Part shown: positions 15,716 to 21,356 of the stretch, one piece after another
Position numbering within the stretch: the stretch's first letter is position 1
Layout: every line of letters begins with the position of its first letter
IMG/VR virus record: IMGVR_UViG_3300027608_000180
Coordinates: 1-21,869 of that record
Length of the DNA stretch: 21,869 nt
Origin: a virus
Direction: 5' to 3' (one strand)
The notes under the pieces: generated by a model
The model's input: the letters and a program-made list of their open reading frames with translations, nothing else
Database searches by the model: none
What the model was told of the DNA's origin: nothing
Program-made: the position numbers and the translations under genes

Positions 15716-16497
15716 AAAGAATTCTAATTATGGGTTTGCCTAATGCTGGTAAAACTTATCTAGCACAGCACGTTCTTGAACACTTGCAAAACAACCGCAA
15801 GACTGTCATGTGGCTTAACGCTGATGATGTGCGTAAGCAATTTAATGATTGGGACTTTTCCCATGAAGGACGTATTCGTCAGAGTTTACGGATGCGTGAG
15901 TTAGCTGACAGCTACGATGTGGACTATGTTATTTGTGACTTTGTTGCACCTTTGGTTGAGATGCGTAATAACTTTAAAGCTGATTGGACAGTTTGGGTTG
16001 ATACCATTGATAAAGGTAGATTTGAAGACACAAATAAGATATTTGTTGCGCCAGAGCAGTATGACTTTAGGATTACTGAGCAGAAGGCTGAGAAGTGGGG
16101 CGAGTTCATTGCCGCACACATTCTGGATGACCGCCAGCGTCCTGTCTTTGATTGGCAAAAAGAGACTGTCCAAATGCTTGGCAGATGGCAACCTTGGCAT
16201 GAAGGCCATCGTAAGTTGTTTGAAAGAGCATTGGCTAAAACTGGTCAAGTGGTTATCCAGATTAGAGACTGTCAAGGTTGGAATGGCTCAAACCCGTTTG
16301 CGGCTAATCAGGTCAAAGACTTTATCAAGCGTGACTTAGACCCTTTATATCAAGGGCAATATGAAATACAACTTGTACCAAATATTGTTAATATCACCTA
16401 TGGGAGAGATGTAGGTTATAAGATTGAACAGGAATCTTTTGACGATGCTACTCACGCTATTTCAGCAACAAAGATACGAAAACAAATGGGTGTCTAA
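15712..16497 (+). CDS. APS-kinase-like / HxGH nucleotidyltransferase fusion
   Basis: This 261-residue protein has two domains. Residues 1-~135 look like adenylylsulfate kinase: P-loop GLPNAGKT (8-15), the LNADDVRKQFNDWDFS segment (35-50) and the R-rich helix GRIRQSLRMREL (53-64), then CDFVAPLVEMRNNF. Residues ~150-261 look like an HxGH-type nucleotidyltransferase: GRWQPWHEGHRKLFERAL (157-174) and ISATKIRKQ (250-258), as in NMN-adenylyl-, cytidylyl- and, more distantly, ATP-sulfurylase-type enzymes. Beside a sulfotransferase the simplest idea is PAPS supply: an adenylyl transfer to sulfate, then 3'-phosphorylation. The second domain is much shorter than classical ATP sulfurylase, so its substrate is uncertain. 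Alternatives are another small-molecule kinase or NAD-type metabolism. Confidence 0.75.
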   Translation: MKRILIMGLPNAGKTYLAQHVLEHLQNNRKTVMWLNADDVRKQFNDWDFSHEGRIRQSLRMRELADSYDVDYVICDFVAPLVEMRNNFKADWTVWVDTIDKGRFEDTNKIFVAPEQYDFRITEQKAEKWGEFIAAHILDDRQRPVFDWQKETVQMLGRWQPWHEGHRKLFERALAKTGQVVIQIRDCQGWNGSNPFAANQVKDFIKRDLDPLYQGQYEIQLVPNIVNITYGRDVGYKIEQESFDDATHAISATKIRKQMGV

Positions 16498-16722
16498 ATG
16501 ACAGAAGTAACTCACGAACAAATCTACGAAAGACTGCTTGCGGTTGAGACTAAGGTAGATACCATCGACAAGAACACAAGTGGTCTTGTAGAGGCTATAA
16601 AGGCTGCTAATGGTGCTGTAAAGGTTCTTAACTGGATTGCATCTATTGCCCAACCTGTTTTATGGATAGGTGGGTTAGTCATTGCTGCGGGTGCTATCTG
16701 GCAGACATGGATTAAAAAGTAA
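16498..16722 (+). CDS. small single-span membrane protein, possible holin (XhlA-like)
   Basis: This 74-residue protein has an N-terminal amphipathic coiled coil (EQIYERLLAVETKVDTIDKN, residues 7-26) and one C-terminal membrane span (about residues 52-69, PVLWIGGLVIAAGAIW) followed by a short basic tail (WIKK). This layout is like XhlA-type holin or haemolysin proteins. Its ATG directly follows the previous stop (TAAATG). It is the first of several small membrane genes leading to spanins and endolysin, which supports a lysis role. Another gene of this cluster could be the true holin. Confidence 0.6.
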   Translation: MTEVTHEQIYERLLAVETKVDTIDKNTSGLVEAIKAANGAVKVLNWIASIAQPVLWIGGLVIAAGAIWQTWIKK

Positions 16723-16811
16723 TGGATTGGCTAGAAGCTATTATTGCTCTAGCCTTTTTGTTTTGCTTTGTCATGTTTTGTGGTCATGTCATTCTTTGGG
16801 CGATGCCGTGA
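16722..16811 (+). CDS. 29-residue membrane microprotein
   Basis: ATG at 16722 shares its A with the stop codon of the previous gene (TAATG). It encodes MDWLEAIIALAFLFCFVMFC, then GHVILWAMP: almost entirely one membrane span. The stop at 16809-16811 overlaps the next start (GTGA). Overlaps at both ends support that it is translated. It may be a holin partner, an antiholin or a lysis regulator, but nothing in the sequence decides this. Confidence 0.6.
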   Translation: MDWLEAIIALAFLFCFVMFCGHVILWAMP

Positions 16812-16960
16812 AATGGCTTCTGATGTCATCATTGTTGTTTACATTGGTGGCATCTAGTAAAGAGAAGATTGAATATCGTTGTGTGCGGTGGGCATGGACA
16901 GGAGATGTGTATAACCGCAAAGTAGTATGCCTTGAGTGGCAAAAGGTAGATAAGAGATGA
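16808..16960 (+). CDS. small secreted or membrane-anchored protein (GTG start)
   Basis: A GTG start at 16808 overlaps the previous stop (GTGA), giving a 50-residue protein. Residues 1-17 (MKWLLMSSLLFTLVASS) look like a signal peptide or anchor. The rest, KEKIEYRCVRWAWTGDVYNR followed by KVVCLEWQKVDKR, has two Cys that could pair in the periplasm. The stop overlaps the next ATG by 4 bases. An in-frame upstream ATG at 16682 would put a long tail inside the preceding genes, so the GTG is preferred. The function is unknown; it lies in the lysis-linked cluster. Confidence 0.65.
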   Translation: MKWLLMSSLLFTLVASSKEKIEYRCVRWAWTGDVYNRKVVCLEWQKVDKR

Positions 16961-17457
16961 TTCCCATCGACCCAATGACCGCCCTAGCAGGGATACAAAA
17001 CGCTATCAGCATGGTCAAGAAGGCCAGCAAGGTAGCCAATGACTTAGGCTCTCTTGCCCCGATGATTGGCAAGATGTTTGATGCCAAGAGTACCGCTACT
17101 AAAGCATTGATTGATGCTAAGAAAAACAAAGGCTCAAACATGGGGACTGCTCTCCAGATTGAGATGGCACTAGAGCAAGCCAGAGCCTTTGAAGAAGAAC
17201 TAAAGATGTTGTTTATGACAACAGGCAAGATTGACGTATGGAATAAAATTAAGGCTCGTCAAGACCAGATGGACATAGACGATGCAAGAGAACTAAGGTC
17301 TTTAGCGAAGGCAGAGAAAAAGGCCAAAGAAGAAGAAGAAGAAATGCAACAGTTAGCCATCATCATTGGTGGCGTTGCTTTTGTATGTTTATTGGTGTTT
17401 ATTGGTATCTATGAACTGATGGACTTCTGCGAAACCACTAAAAGGTGTGGGCGGTGA
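16957..17457 (+). CDS. helical protein with a C-terminal membrane anchor
   Basis: This 166-residue protein is mostly helical. Residues 1-130 are soluble, with a Lys/Glu-rich coiled coil near 105-132 (RELRSLAKAEKKAKEEEEEM). A single membrane span follows (about 133-152, LAIIIGGVAFVCLLVFIGIY), then a short tail with two Cys (FCETTKRCGR). It overlaps the previous gene by ATGA. The architecture recalls an inner-membrane-anchored coiled coil, as in some spanins, but the topology is reversed and a proper Rz/Rz1 pair lies downstream. The role is unknown. Confidence 0.65.
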   Translation: MIPIDPMTALAGIQNAISMVKKASKVANDLGSLAPMIGKMFDAKSTATKALIDAKKNKGSNMGTALQIEMALEQARAFEEELKMLFMTTGKIDVWNKIKARQDQMDIDDARELRSLAKAEKKAKEEEEEMQQLAIIIGGVAFVCLLVFIGIYELMDFCETTKRCGR

Positions 17458-17466
17458 GAGAACATC

Positions 17467-17622
17467 GTGAACGAATACCAAAAGACCTTTGACCTAGCCC
17501 TCAAGATATTCGTTTATGGATGTGTGGCTTTGTATTTCTTAGGTTTTCTAAAGTTCTTACCTGACGATTTGTCAGACAAGATAGTTAATCTCCTACTTGG
17601 AAAGGTTGGACTTGGTAAATGA
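17467..17622 (+). CDS. 51-residue single-span membrane protein (GTG start)
   Basis: GTG at 17467, preceded by GAGAGAAC, opens a 51-residue frame with one hydrophobic span at about residues 12-28 (KIFVYGCVALYFLGFLKFL). The C-terminus is PDDLSDKIVNLLLGKVGLGK, an amphipathic helix. The stop overlaps the next ATG by 4 bases. It fills what would otherwise be a 160-base gap in a region where genes are otherwise overlapping. A holin-like role is possible. Confidence 0.6.
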   Translation: MNEYQKTFDLALKIFVYGCVALYFLGFLKFLPDDLSDKIVNLLLGKVGLGK

Positions 17623-17819
17623 AATATCTACTGCTCTTGTTACTGCTTGTTGGTTGTGAAGACAGATACAGATATTTTTGCCAGAACCCAGATAATTTTG
17701 TTGCTGAACAATGTCAAAAGCCTCGCTGCCTATTTACGCAGACTTGTCCAGAATACTTAGTTGCACCTATTTTGACAAAGCAAATTGAAAACGTACAACC
17801 AGAGGAAGCAAAAAAATGA
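17619..17819 (+). CDS. small lipoprotein
   Basis: This 66-residue protein has a short lipoprotein signal, MKYLLLLLLLVGC, with the lipobox LVGC and lipidated Cys13. The mature part is small and has four more Cys (CQNP, CQKPRC, TCPEY), likely two disulfides in the periplasm, then a flexible tail. It overlaps both neighbours by 4 bases. It is not proline-rich like an o-spanin, and a better o-spanin lies downstream. It could be an outer-membrane lipoprotein affecting lysis or superinfection; the function is not known. Confidence 0.7.
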   Translation: MKYLLLLLLLVGCEDRYRYFCQNPDNFVAEQCQKPRCLFTQTCPEYLVAPILTKQIENVQPEEAKK

Positions 17820-18361
17820 AAGTTGCCGAAGTTAAAAGCACTGAGGAACTCATAGAACTTCTAAAAGTTTGCGGTTGGCTTTTTGCGGTTGTTGTTGTCA
17901 TGTTGGTGTTTGGAACAATAGTTATAGCTTTTTTGTATTCAATAATTTTTGTGACGCAACCAATCAAATCTCTTGCGCCTCTAGATGCTGCGGTACTTAA
18001 AATGTTAAATGACATTGTTCTTTTGTTGGTTGGCAGTATCACGACTCTGATTGGAATGTATGCACTCAACAAGGGGTCTAGAGCCATCGCAAATCGAATG
18101 ATGCCTACTACACCTACACAGCCTATGTGTGGCGGTTATGGAGGCTCTCAGGGCGGTTATCAATCAACTCCTCCAACCTATAACCCTCAAGGTGCTTATG
18201 GCGGTCTTCCAAGCCAACCATTCGGGGCTATGCCTGTTTGGAAGAATCCAGAACTAGATGAATCGTGGACTCCCCCTCCTCCTCCGACTACTCCTCCAGA
18301 GCATCTTGAAGATGACCAAGAGCGTGAAGAAATAGCACAAGCAAGAAAAGAGGCTGACTGA
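17816..18361 (+). CDS. two-span membrane protein with Pro/Gly-rich tail
   Basis: This 181-residue protein has two predicted membrane spans (about residues 19-46 and 63-84) separated by a short loop. A disordered Gly/Pro/Gln-rich segment follows (residues about 97-155, with GGYGGSQGGYQSTPP and ESWTPPPPPTTPP), then a charged helix at the end (DDQEREEIAQARKEAD). Two spans directly before spanin genes fit a holin-like role, but the tail is unusually long for one. It overlaps the lipoprotein gene by 4 bases and the i-spanin gene by one (TGATG). The function is not known from sequence. Confidence 0.65.
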   Translation: MKVAEVKSTEELIELLKVCGWLFAVVVVMLVFGTIVIAFLYSIIFVTQPIKSLAPLDAAVLKMLNDIVLLLVGSITTLIGMYALNKGSRAIANRMMPTTPTQPMCGGYGGSQGGYQSTPPTYNPQGAYGGLPSQPFGAMPVWKNPELDESWTPPPPPTTPPEHLEDDQEREEIAQARKEAD

Positions 18362-18852
18362 TGTTACCTATACCTTGGTTAATCGTTGGTGTTCTGGTAT
18401 CTCTCTTTGGTACATACCGAGTTGGTCACCACTATGGATGGTTAGAGCGTGATGGTGATATGAAAATTGCCATTGCCAAAAAGAACGAGGAGGCTCGTCA
18501 GATAGAGCAAAACATGGGTGAGAAACTTAATCAACAATCTCTAAAACTACAGGAAGCCAATGATGCTATCAACAAAAAAACTACTGCTTTATCCATTGCT
18601 AATCGTGCTGGCAAGTTGCGCCTCTGCCCCTCCAGTAACGTACAAGCCCCCACAAGTACCCCCGTTGCCAGCGCAGATACAAAAGCAACCAGTGAACCTG
18701 ACAGACCGACTGACACAGCTTCTGATGCCGAAAGAGCAACCATCGAAGCCATTGCCGAAATAGTTGCACAGGGTGATAGAAATACTATTGCACTCAATGC
18801 TTGTGTGGACTCATACAACGAAGTAAGGAATCTCTTAAATGGTAAGCCCTGA
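18361..18852 (+). CDS. Rz: i-spanin, Rz-like
   Basis: This 163-residue protein has an N-terminal inner-membrane anchor (residues about 4-21, IPWLIVGVLVSLFGTYRVG) and a periplasmic coiled coil (residues 30-80, rich in Glu, Gln and Lys). A flexible Ser/Thr/Pro part (88-120) and a second helix with Cys147 follow. This is the layout of Rz, the inner-membrane spanin that pairs with an outer-membrane lipoprotein to fuse the membranes at the last step of lysis. The partner is encoded inside this gene in another frame. The stop lies 14 bases inside the endolysin gene. Confidence 0.8.
   Translation: MLPIPWLIVGVLVSLFGTYRVGHHYGWLERDGDMKIAIAKKNEEARQIEQNMGEKLNQQSLKLQEANDAINKKTTALSIANRAGKLRLCPSSNVQAPTSTPVASADTKATSEPDRPTDTASDAERATIEAIAEIVAQGDRNTIALNACVDSYNEVRNLLNGKP
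18560..18763 (+). CDS. Rz1: o-spanin lipoprotein, Rz1-like, embedded in the Rz gene
   Basis: This 67-residue frame lies entirely inside the i-spanin gene in the +1 frame. It has a lipoprotein signal (KKLLLYPLLIVLASC, lipobox LASC, Cys20). The short mature part is proline-rich (APPVTYKPPQVPPLPAQIQK), the hallmark of Rz1. AGGA at 18551-18554 serves the ATG at 18560 or a second ATG three bases on. It would sit in the outer membrane and join the i-spanin across the periplasm. The nested arrangement is the same as in lambda. Confidence 0.85.
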   Translation: MMLSTKKLLLYPLLIVLASCASAPPVTYKPPQVPPLPAQIQKQPVNLTDRLTQLLMPKEQPSKPLPK

Positions 18853-19450
18853 CCAACTTAAAAAGATGCACATAGACCCATCTTTAGCAGATGCGTTTAA
18901 TGAGACATTTGATAGATTCGGAATTAGCACACCTGTTCAGCAAGCAAGTTGGATTGGTCAATGTGGGCATGAGTGTGGAAACTTTCGCATCATGGAAGAA
19001 AACTTAAACTATCGTGCTGCTACGCTTTTAAAGTTATTTCCTAGAACACCAAAAAGAGCATGGGGTTTTACGCCAGAGGAAGCTGCTGCCTACGAGAAAC
19101 AACCACAACGCATTGCTAACAGAATCTATGGTAATCGTATGGGTAACAGGGATGAAGCGTCTGGGGATGGGTTTCGTTTCCGTGGGTCTGGATTTTTACA
19201 GCTAACTGGTCATAGCAACTTCTTCCATGCAGGGCAAGCCTTGGGTGAAGACTTTGTAATGCAACCAGAGTTAGTCAGAACACCTAAATACGCTGCTATG
19301 ACAGCAGGTTGGTTCTGGCAGACACACAAGCTAAACCAGTATGCTGATAGCCGTGACTTCTTAATGATGACTAAAAAGATAAATGGAGGCACGATTGGTC
19401 TGGATGACAGAATCAAACACATCAATCATGCCTTGGACATTATTGCTTAG
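18839..19450 (+). CDS. endolysin, glycoside hydrolase family 19
   Basis: This 203-residue enzyme would cut the glycan chains of peptidoglycan at lysis. It has GH19 (chitinase/lysozyme) hallmarks: WIGQCGHECGNFRIMEENLNY (residues 38-58, with Glu45 as likely catalytic acid), and FRFRGSGFLQLTGHSNFF (112-129). The region TKKINGGTIGLDDR (178-191) holds the conserved Asn-Gly pair. There is no signal peptide, so release depends on a holin. AAGGA at 18825-18829 precedes the ATG by 9 bases. It overlaps the spanin gene by 14 bases and the convergent winged-helix gene by 11. Confidence 0.9.
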   Translation: MVSPDQLKKMHIDPSLADAFNETFDRFGISTPVQQASWIGQCGHECGNFRIMEENLNYRAATLLKLFPRTPKRAWGFTPEEAAAYEKQPQRIANRIYGNRMGNRDEASGDGFRFRGSGFLQLTGHSNFFHAGQALGEDFVMQPELVRTPKYAAMTAGWFWQTHKLNQYADSRDFLMMTKKINGGTIGLDDRIKHINHALDIIA

Positions 19451-19772
19451 ACTTCATAACTCGTTGTTGTTTGCCAGAGCGTCCTACCCTAGTTCCAGTA
19501 ATCTCAATAAAGCCCTTGTCTAGCAAAGCACGATAGCGTGGTGTTACTGATGAGTAACGATGCTCTGGCAATGCCTCTAGCACTTCATCTGAGATACACC
19601 CATCAGGAAAGCCTCTAATAGCCTCGTAAACGATTTGTTCTAGCTTGGTGCTATCAACTGTCTGCGCTGCTTCTTTTGAGGTTTCTGGGCTATCTTTACG
19701 ATGTAGCTTAAATGGTTCAGTACCGAAGAATCTGTCCATCGAATCTTTCATATTGTCAAAAAGGTCTCTCAT
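19440..19772 (-). CDS. winged-helix DNA-binding protein
   Basis: This 110-residue protein has a flexible N-terminal part (1-40) and a C-terminal winged-helix-like domain at about residues 42-108: helices LEQIVYEAIRGFP and ISDEVLEALPEHRYSSVTPR, then the wing KGFIEITGTRVGRSGKQQRV. The pattern (YSSVTPRYRALLDKGFIE) is typical of a helix-turn-helix followed by a wing. It is the last gene of the leftward operon, after ERF and the SSB-like gene. A perfect AAGGAGA site precedes its ATG. It may regulate transcription or assist recombination or replication; the target is unknown. Its 3' end overlaps the endolysin gene on the other strand by 11 bases. Confidence 0.7.
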   Translation of the reverse strand: MRDLFDNMKDSMDRFFGTEPFKLHRKDSPETSKEAAQTVDSTKLEQIVYEAIRGFPDGCISDEVLEALPEHRYSSVTPRYRALLDKGFIEITGTRVGRSGKQQRVMKSKQ

Positions 19773-19845
19773 TATCTTCTCCTTGAGGTGGGGGTACTAA
19801 CCACTCGTCTGCAAGCAAAAATTGCGTAGCGTTCCCCCCGTTAAC

Positions 19846-20094
19846 TTAAAATGGCAGGTCTAAATCGTCAAATTGCTCTTTAGCCTTTTTAGGCTTGTTT
19901 AGTGAAGCATCAGCGTTCTTATTCTTGATAGACAAAGACATAAACTTCTGTCCGTCCTTGCTTAGTTTAATCCAAGCAGATAGCCAATACTCTACCCCCT
20001 CTACGTTTACAGACCCTTTGTAGTCTGGAAACTTAGCATCGTCTTTGCGGTCATTCTTAAAGAGTGAACCTCTGTTTGTGTTGTCGTATTCCAT
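19846..20094 (-). CDS. SSB-like / OB-fold small protein with acidic tip
   Basis: This 82-residue protein has a compact beta-rich core (residues about 20-60: FPDYKGSVNVEGVEYWLSAW, then KFMSLSIKNKN), which resembles short OB-fold-like or DUF736-like proteins. The C-terminus ends in FDDLDLPF, close to the acidic tip (DDIPF) by which bacterial SSB binds partner enzymes. It follows the ERF stop by 2 bases with AAAGGA as ribosome site. Position directly after a single-strand annealing gene supports a single-stranded-DNA-binding role in phage recombination or replication. It is half the length of classical SSB. Confidence 0.6.
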   Translation of the reverse strand: MEYDNTNRGSLFKNDRKDDAKFPDYKGSVNVEGVEYWLSAWIKLSKDGQKFMSLSIKNKNADASLNKPKKAKEQFDDLDLPF

Positions 20095-20096
20095 AT

Positions 20097-20705
20097 TTAT
20101 CCTTTAGCGTTCTTTAACGCTGACCTTACTTTACTAGGAAGGAGTGTCCACAATGCAATCTTTTGTTCTGCATCTAGGTTCTCTTTCTCTAACTTAACCC
20201 AAGCTGCCTTGGGGTCACCTTGCTCGCAAGTGGCTATTAAATCCATTGCAAGTTCTTCAAGATACTTTAAATCCTCTAGTGGGATGTTGTCCATTGCACC
20301 CTGAGTAGGTGTAATGATAATCTTTTCTTCCTTAATGGGTGCAGAGGAATCCAGAGCATCATGCTCAACGATTTCCATTGCTGTAACCCACAGGTAACGT
20401 CTGGTGTATGTCTCGACTGCACCAAGGTTCTGGATGGGATGGCAACCTTTTAGGTTAGCTTCTGCCATTGGTGAAGTGATGACAAGGCTAGTGCCATCGT
20501 CTGTGTCTGTGATGGTCAGGCTTGCTATCTCTGTATCGTAGGACACTACACCACACAAACCAACTTCATTAAAGATTTGGTTAATCGTGGGGATAAAGTC
20601 ACCTAGTTCAAAGTATGAGTAGCCAGCAAACTTATTGTGACCAGACTTCTTGAGGGGTGCGTTTTGCAACATGATTCGTGCTGCCATTAACTTCTTGTGT
20701 ACCAT
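20097..20705 (-). CDS. erf: ERF-family single-strand annealing recombinase
   Basis: This 202-residue protein matches the ERF family of phage annealing proteins. The N-terminal part has KKLMAARIMLQNAPLKKSG and NKFAGYSYFELGDFIPTINQ (residues 25-43), the hallmark of the family. The later motif GAVETYTRRYLWVTAMEIVE (95-114) followed by HDALD is also typical. It pairs complementary single strands in recombination, genome circularisation or replication. The ATG at 20705 is preferred over an in-frame GTG at 20720, because AAGGA lies 7 bases before it and the GTG lies inside the previous gene. It heads the DNA part of the leftward operon, before the SSB-like and winged-helix genes. Confidence 0.85.
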   Translation of the reverse strand: MVHKKLMAARIMLQNAPLKKSGHNKFAGYSYFELGDFIPTINQIFNEVGLCGVVSYDTEIASLTITDTDDGTSLVITSPMAEANLKGCHPIQNLGAVETYTRRYLWVTAMEIVEHDALDSSAPIKEEKIIITPTQGAMDNIPLEDLKYLEELAMDLIATCEQGDPKAAWVKLEKENLDAEQKIALWTLLPSKVRSALKNAKG

Positions 20706-20706
20706 T

Positions 20707-20883
20707 TTAATTTCCTTCACTTAAATATTCTTCAATCATTGCTTCTTTGTCTTCATCGTATAAATCCCCGAAAGGTACGAAGTGGTTTTCTCCACAGCAT
20801 GAGCCAGTTGTTTTAGGCTCAGTACAGTAACAGCAGTAGTCACCATGCGATAAATCCTTGATTGCATCTTGTCTTGTAATCAT
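20707..20883 (-). CDS. Cys-rich mini-protein
   Basis: This 58-residue protein has five Cys (17, 18, 20, 29, 30, in CCYC and SCC) plus His residues, which could bind zinc, and a very acidic C-terminus (DLYDEDKEAMIEEYLSEG). The start at ATG 20883 is chosen because it overlaps the stop of the upstream gene (ATGA); an in-frame GTG at 20916 would run 34 bases into that gene. It ends 1 base before the ERF start. The function is unknown; small zinc-ribbon-like proteins are common in phage early operons. Confidence 0.65.
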   Translation of the reverse strand: MITRQDAIKDLSHGDYCCYCTEPKTTGSCCGENHFVPFGDLYDEDKEAMIEEYLSEGN

Positions 20884-21035
20884 TGGATTCTTTCGATAGG
20901 CTTTGCTACAAGCCACTTGTCACCCAACTGGCGTACTGACTTGACCCATTGCTTTTGATAGCTTCTAATGACCTCTGGAGGGGCATCGTAGGTGCTGAAT
21001 ATCTTACGGACATGGGTTAGGTAGTGTGTGTTCAT
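20880..21035 (-). CDS. 51-residue basic early protein
   Basis: This 51-residue reading frame (MNTHYLTHVRKIFSTYDAPP ... DKWLVAKPIERIQ) fills the gap before the Cys-rich gene. It starts 1 base after the stop of the 30-residue gene, has GGGTGAG just before its ATG, and ends in a 4-base ATGA overlap with the next gene. These joins on both sides argue that it is real. It is basic and helical (SYQKQWVKSVRQLGDKW), soluble, with no known motif. Confidence 0.65.
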   Translation of the reverse strand: MNTHYLTHVRKIFSTYDAPPEVIRSYQKQWVKSVRQLGDKWLVAKPIERIQ

Positions 21036-21036
21036 C

Positions 21037-21129
21037 TCACCCCCGCCAAGCTAAGAGAATACCAATGCCGCCAAAGATAACGATGGCTAACACATACTCA
21101 ACTAGCGTCTGAATAATCTTGCTTTTCAT
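21037..21129 (-). CDS. 30-residue membrane microprotein
   Basis: ATG at 21129 has an excellent AAGGAG ribosome site 6-7 bases upstream. The product, MKSKIIQTLVEYVLAIVIFG then GIGILLAWRG, is a basic start followed by one membrane span. It ends 1 base before the next gene. Its place in the early operon suggests a host-membrane or exclusion function rather than lysis, but this is not shown by the sequence. Confidence 0.6.
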   Translation of the reverse strand: MKSKIIQTLVEYVLAIVIFGGIGILLAWRG

Positions 21130-21144
21130 TTGGTTCTCCTTAAA

Positions 21145-21162
21145 TGGGGGACTAAGCCCCCT
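21145..21162 (-). other. GC-rich hairpin between two early genes
   Basis: GGGGG (21146-21150) and CCCCC (21157-21161) pair around a 6-base loop. On the minus-strand transcript it lies 7 bases after the stop of the 56-residue gene and just before the AAGGAG of the next. No T-run follows on that strand, so it looks like a processing or stabilising element rather than a terminator. Confidence 0.45.
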
Positions 21163-21168
21163 GTTGAT

Positions 21169-21339
21169 TTATTTGTTTTTTAGTGGTGAATTGGCTTTAA
21201 AGTCATAGCCAATGCTTTTCAACTCTTTAGTTGTATCAGCAAGGCTCATGTTGCTTACCTGCTGAACAGGGTAGCCAATGTTAATTAAAGCCTTACGTTG
21301 AGCAATTGCTAAAGTTACCATCCAGTTTGAATTTGTCAT
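21169..21339 (-). CDS. first gene of the leftward operon, 56-residue protein
   Basis: This 56-residue basic protein (MTNSNWMVTLAIAQRKALIN ... SIGYDFKANSPLKNK) is predicted helical and soluble. The ATG at 21339 is chosen over an in-frame ATG at 21417 because AAGGAAG lies just before it, and because the longer form would begin upstream of the promoter's predicted start (~21380). The segment IGYPVQQVSNMSLADTTKEL might form a helix-turn-helix-like hairpin but this is weak. As first leftward gene it could be a regulator or host-takeover protein. Confidence 0.6.
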   Translation of the reverse strand: MTNSNWMVTLAIAQRKALINIGYPVQQVSNMSLADTTKELKSIGYDFKANSPLKNK

Positions 21340-21356
21340 TTTGACTTCCTTAATTG

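Noticed and set aside
15901-16339. Long overlapping frames on both strands in the kinase-nucleotidyltransferase gene
   Set aside because: They have no motifs or ribosome sites, while the main frame has a clear P-loop and HxGH motif.
20706-20720. Upstream GTG start for the ERF protein
   Set aside because: It lies inside the preceding gene and removes the AAGGA site, which fits the ATG at 20705.
21145-21180. Rho-independent terminator on the plus strand (GGGGG/CCCCC hairpin followed by a T-rich stretch)
   Set aside because: No plus-strand gene lies upstream to be terminated, and the stem is only 5 bp with a broken T-run.
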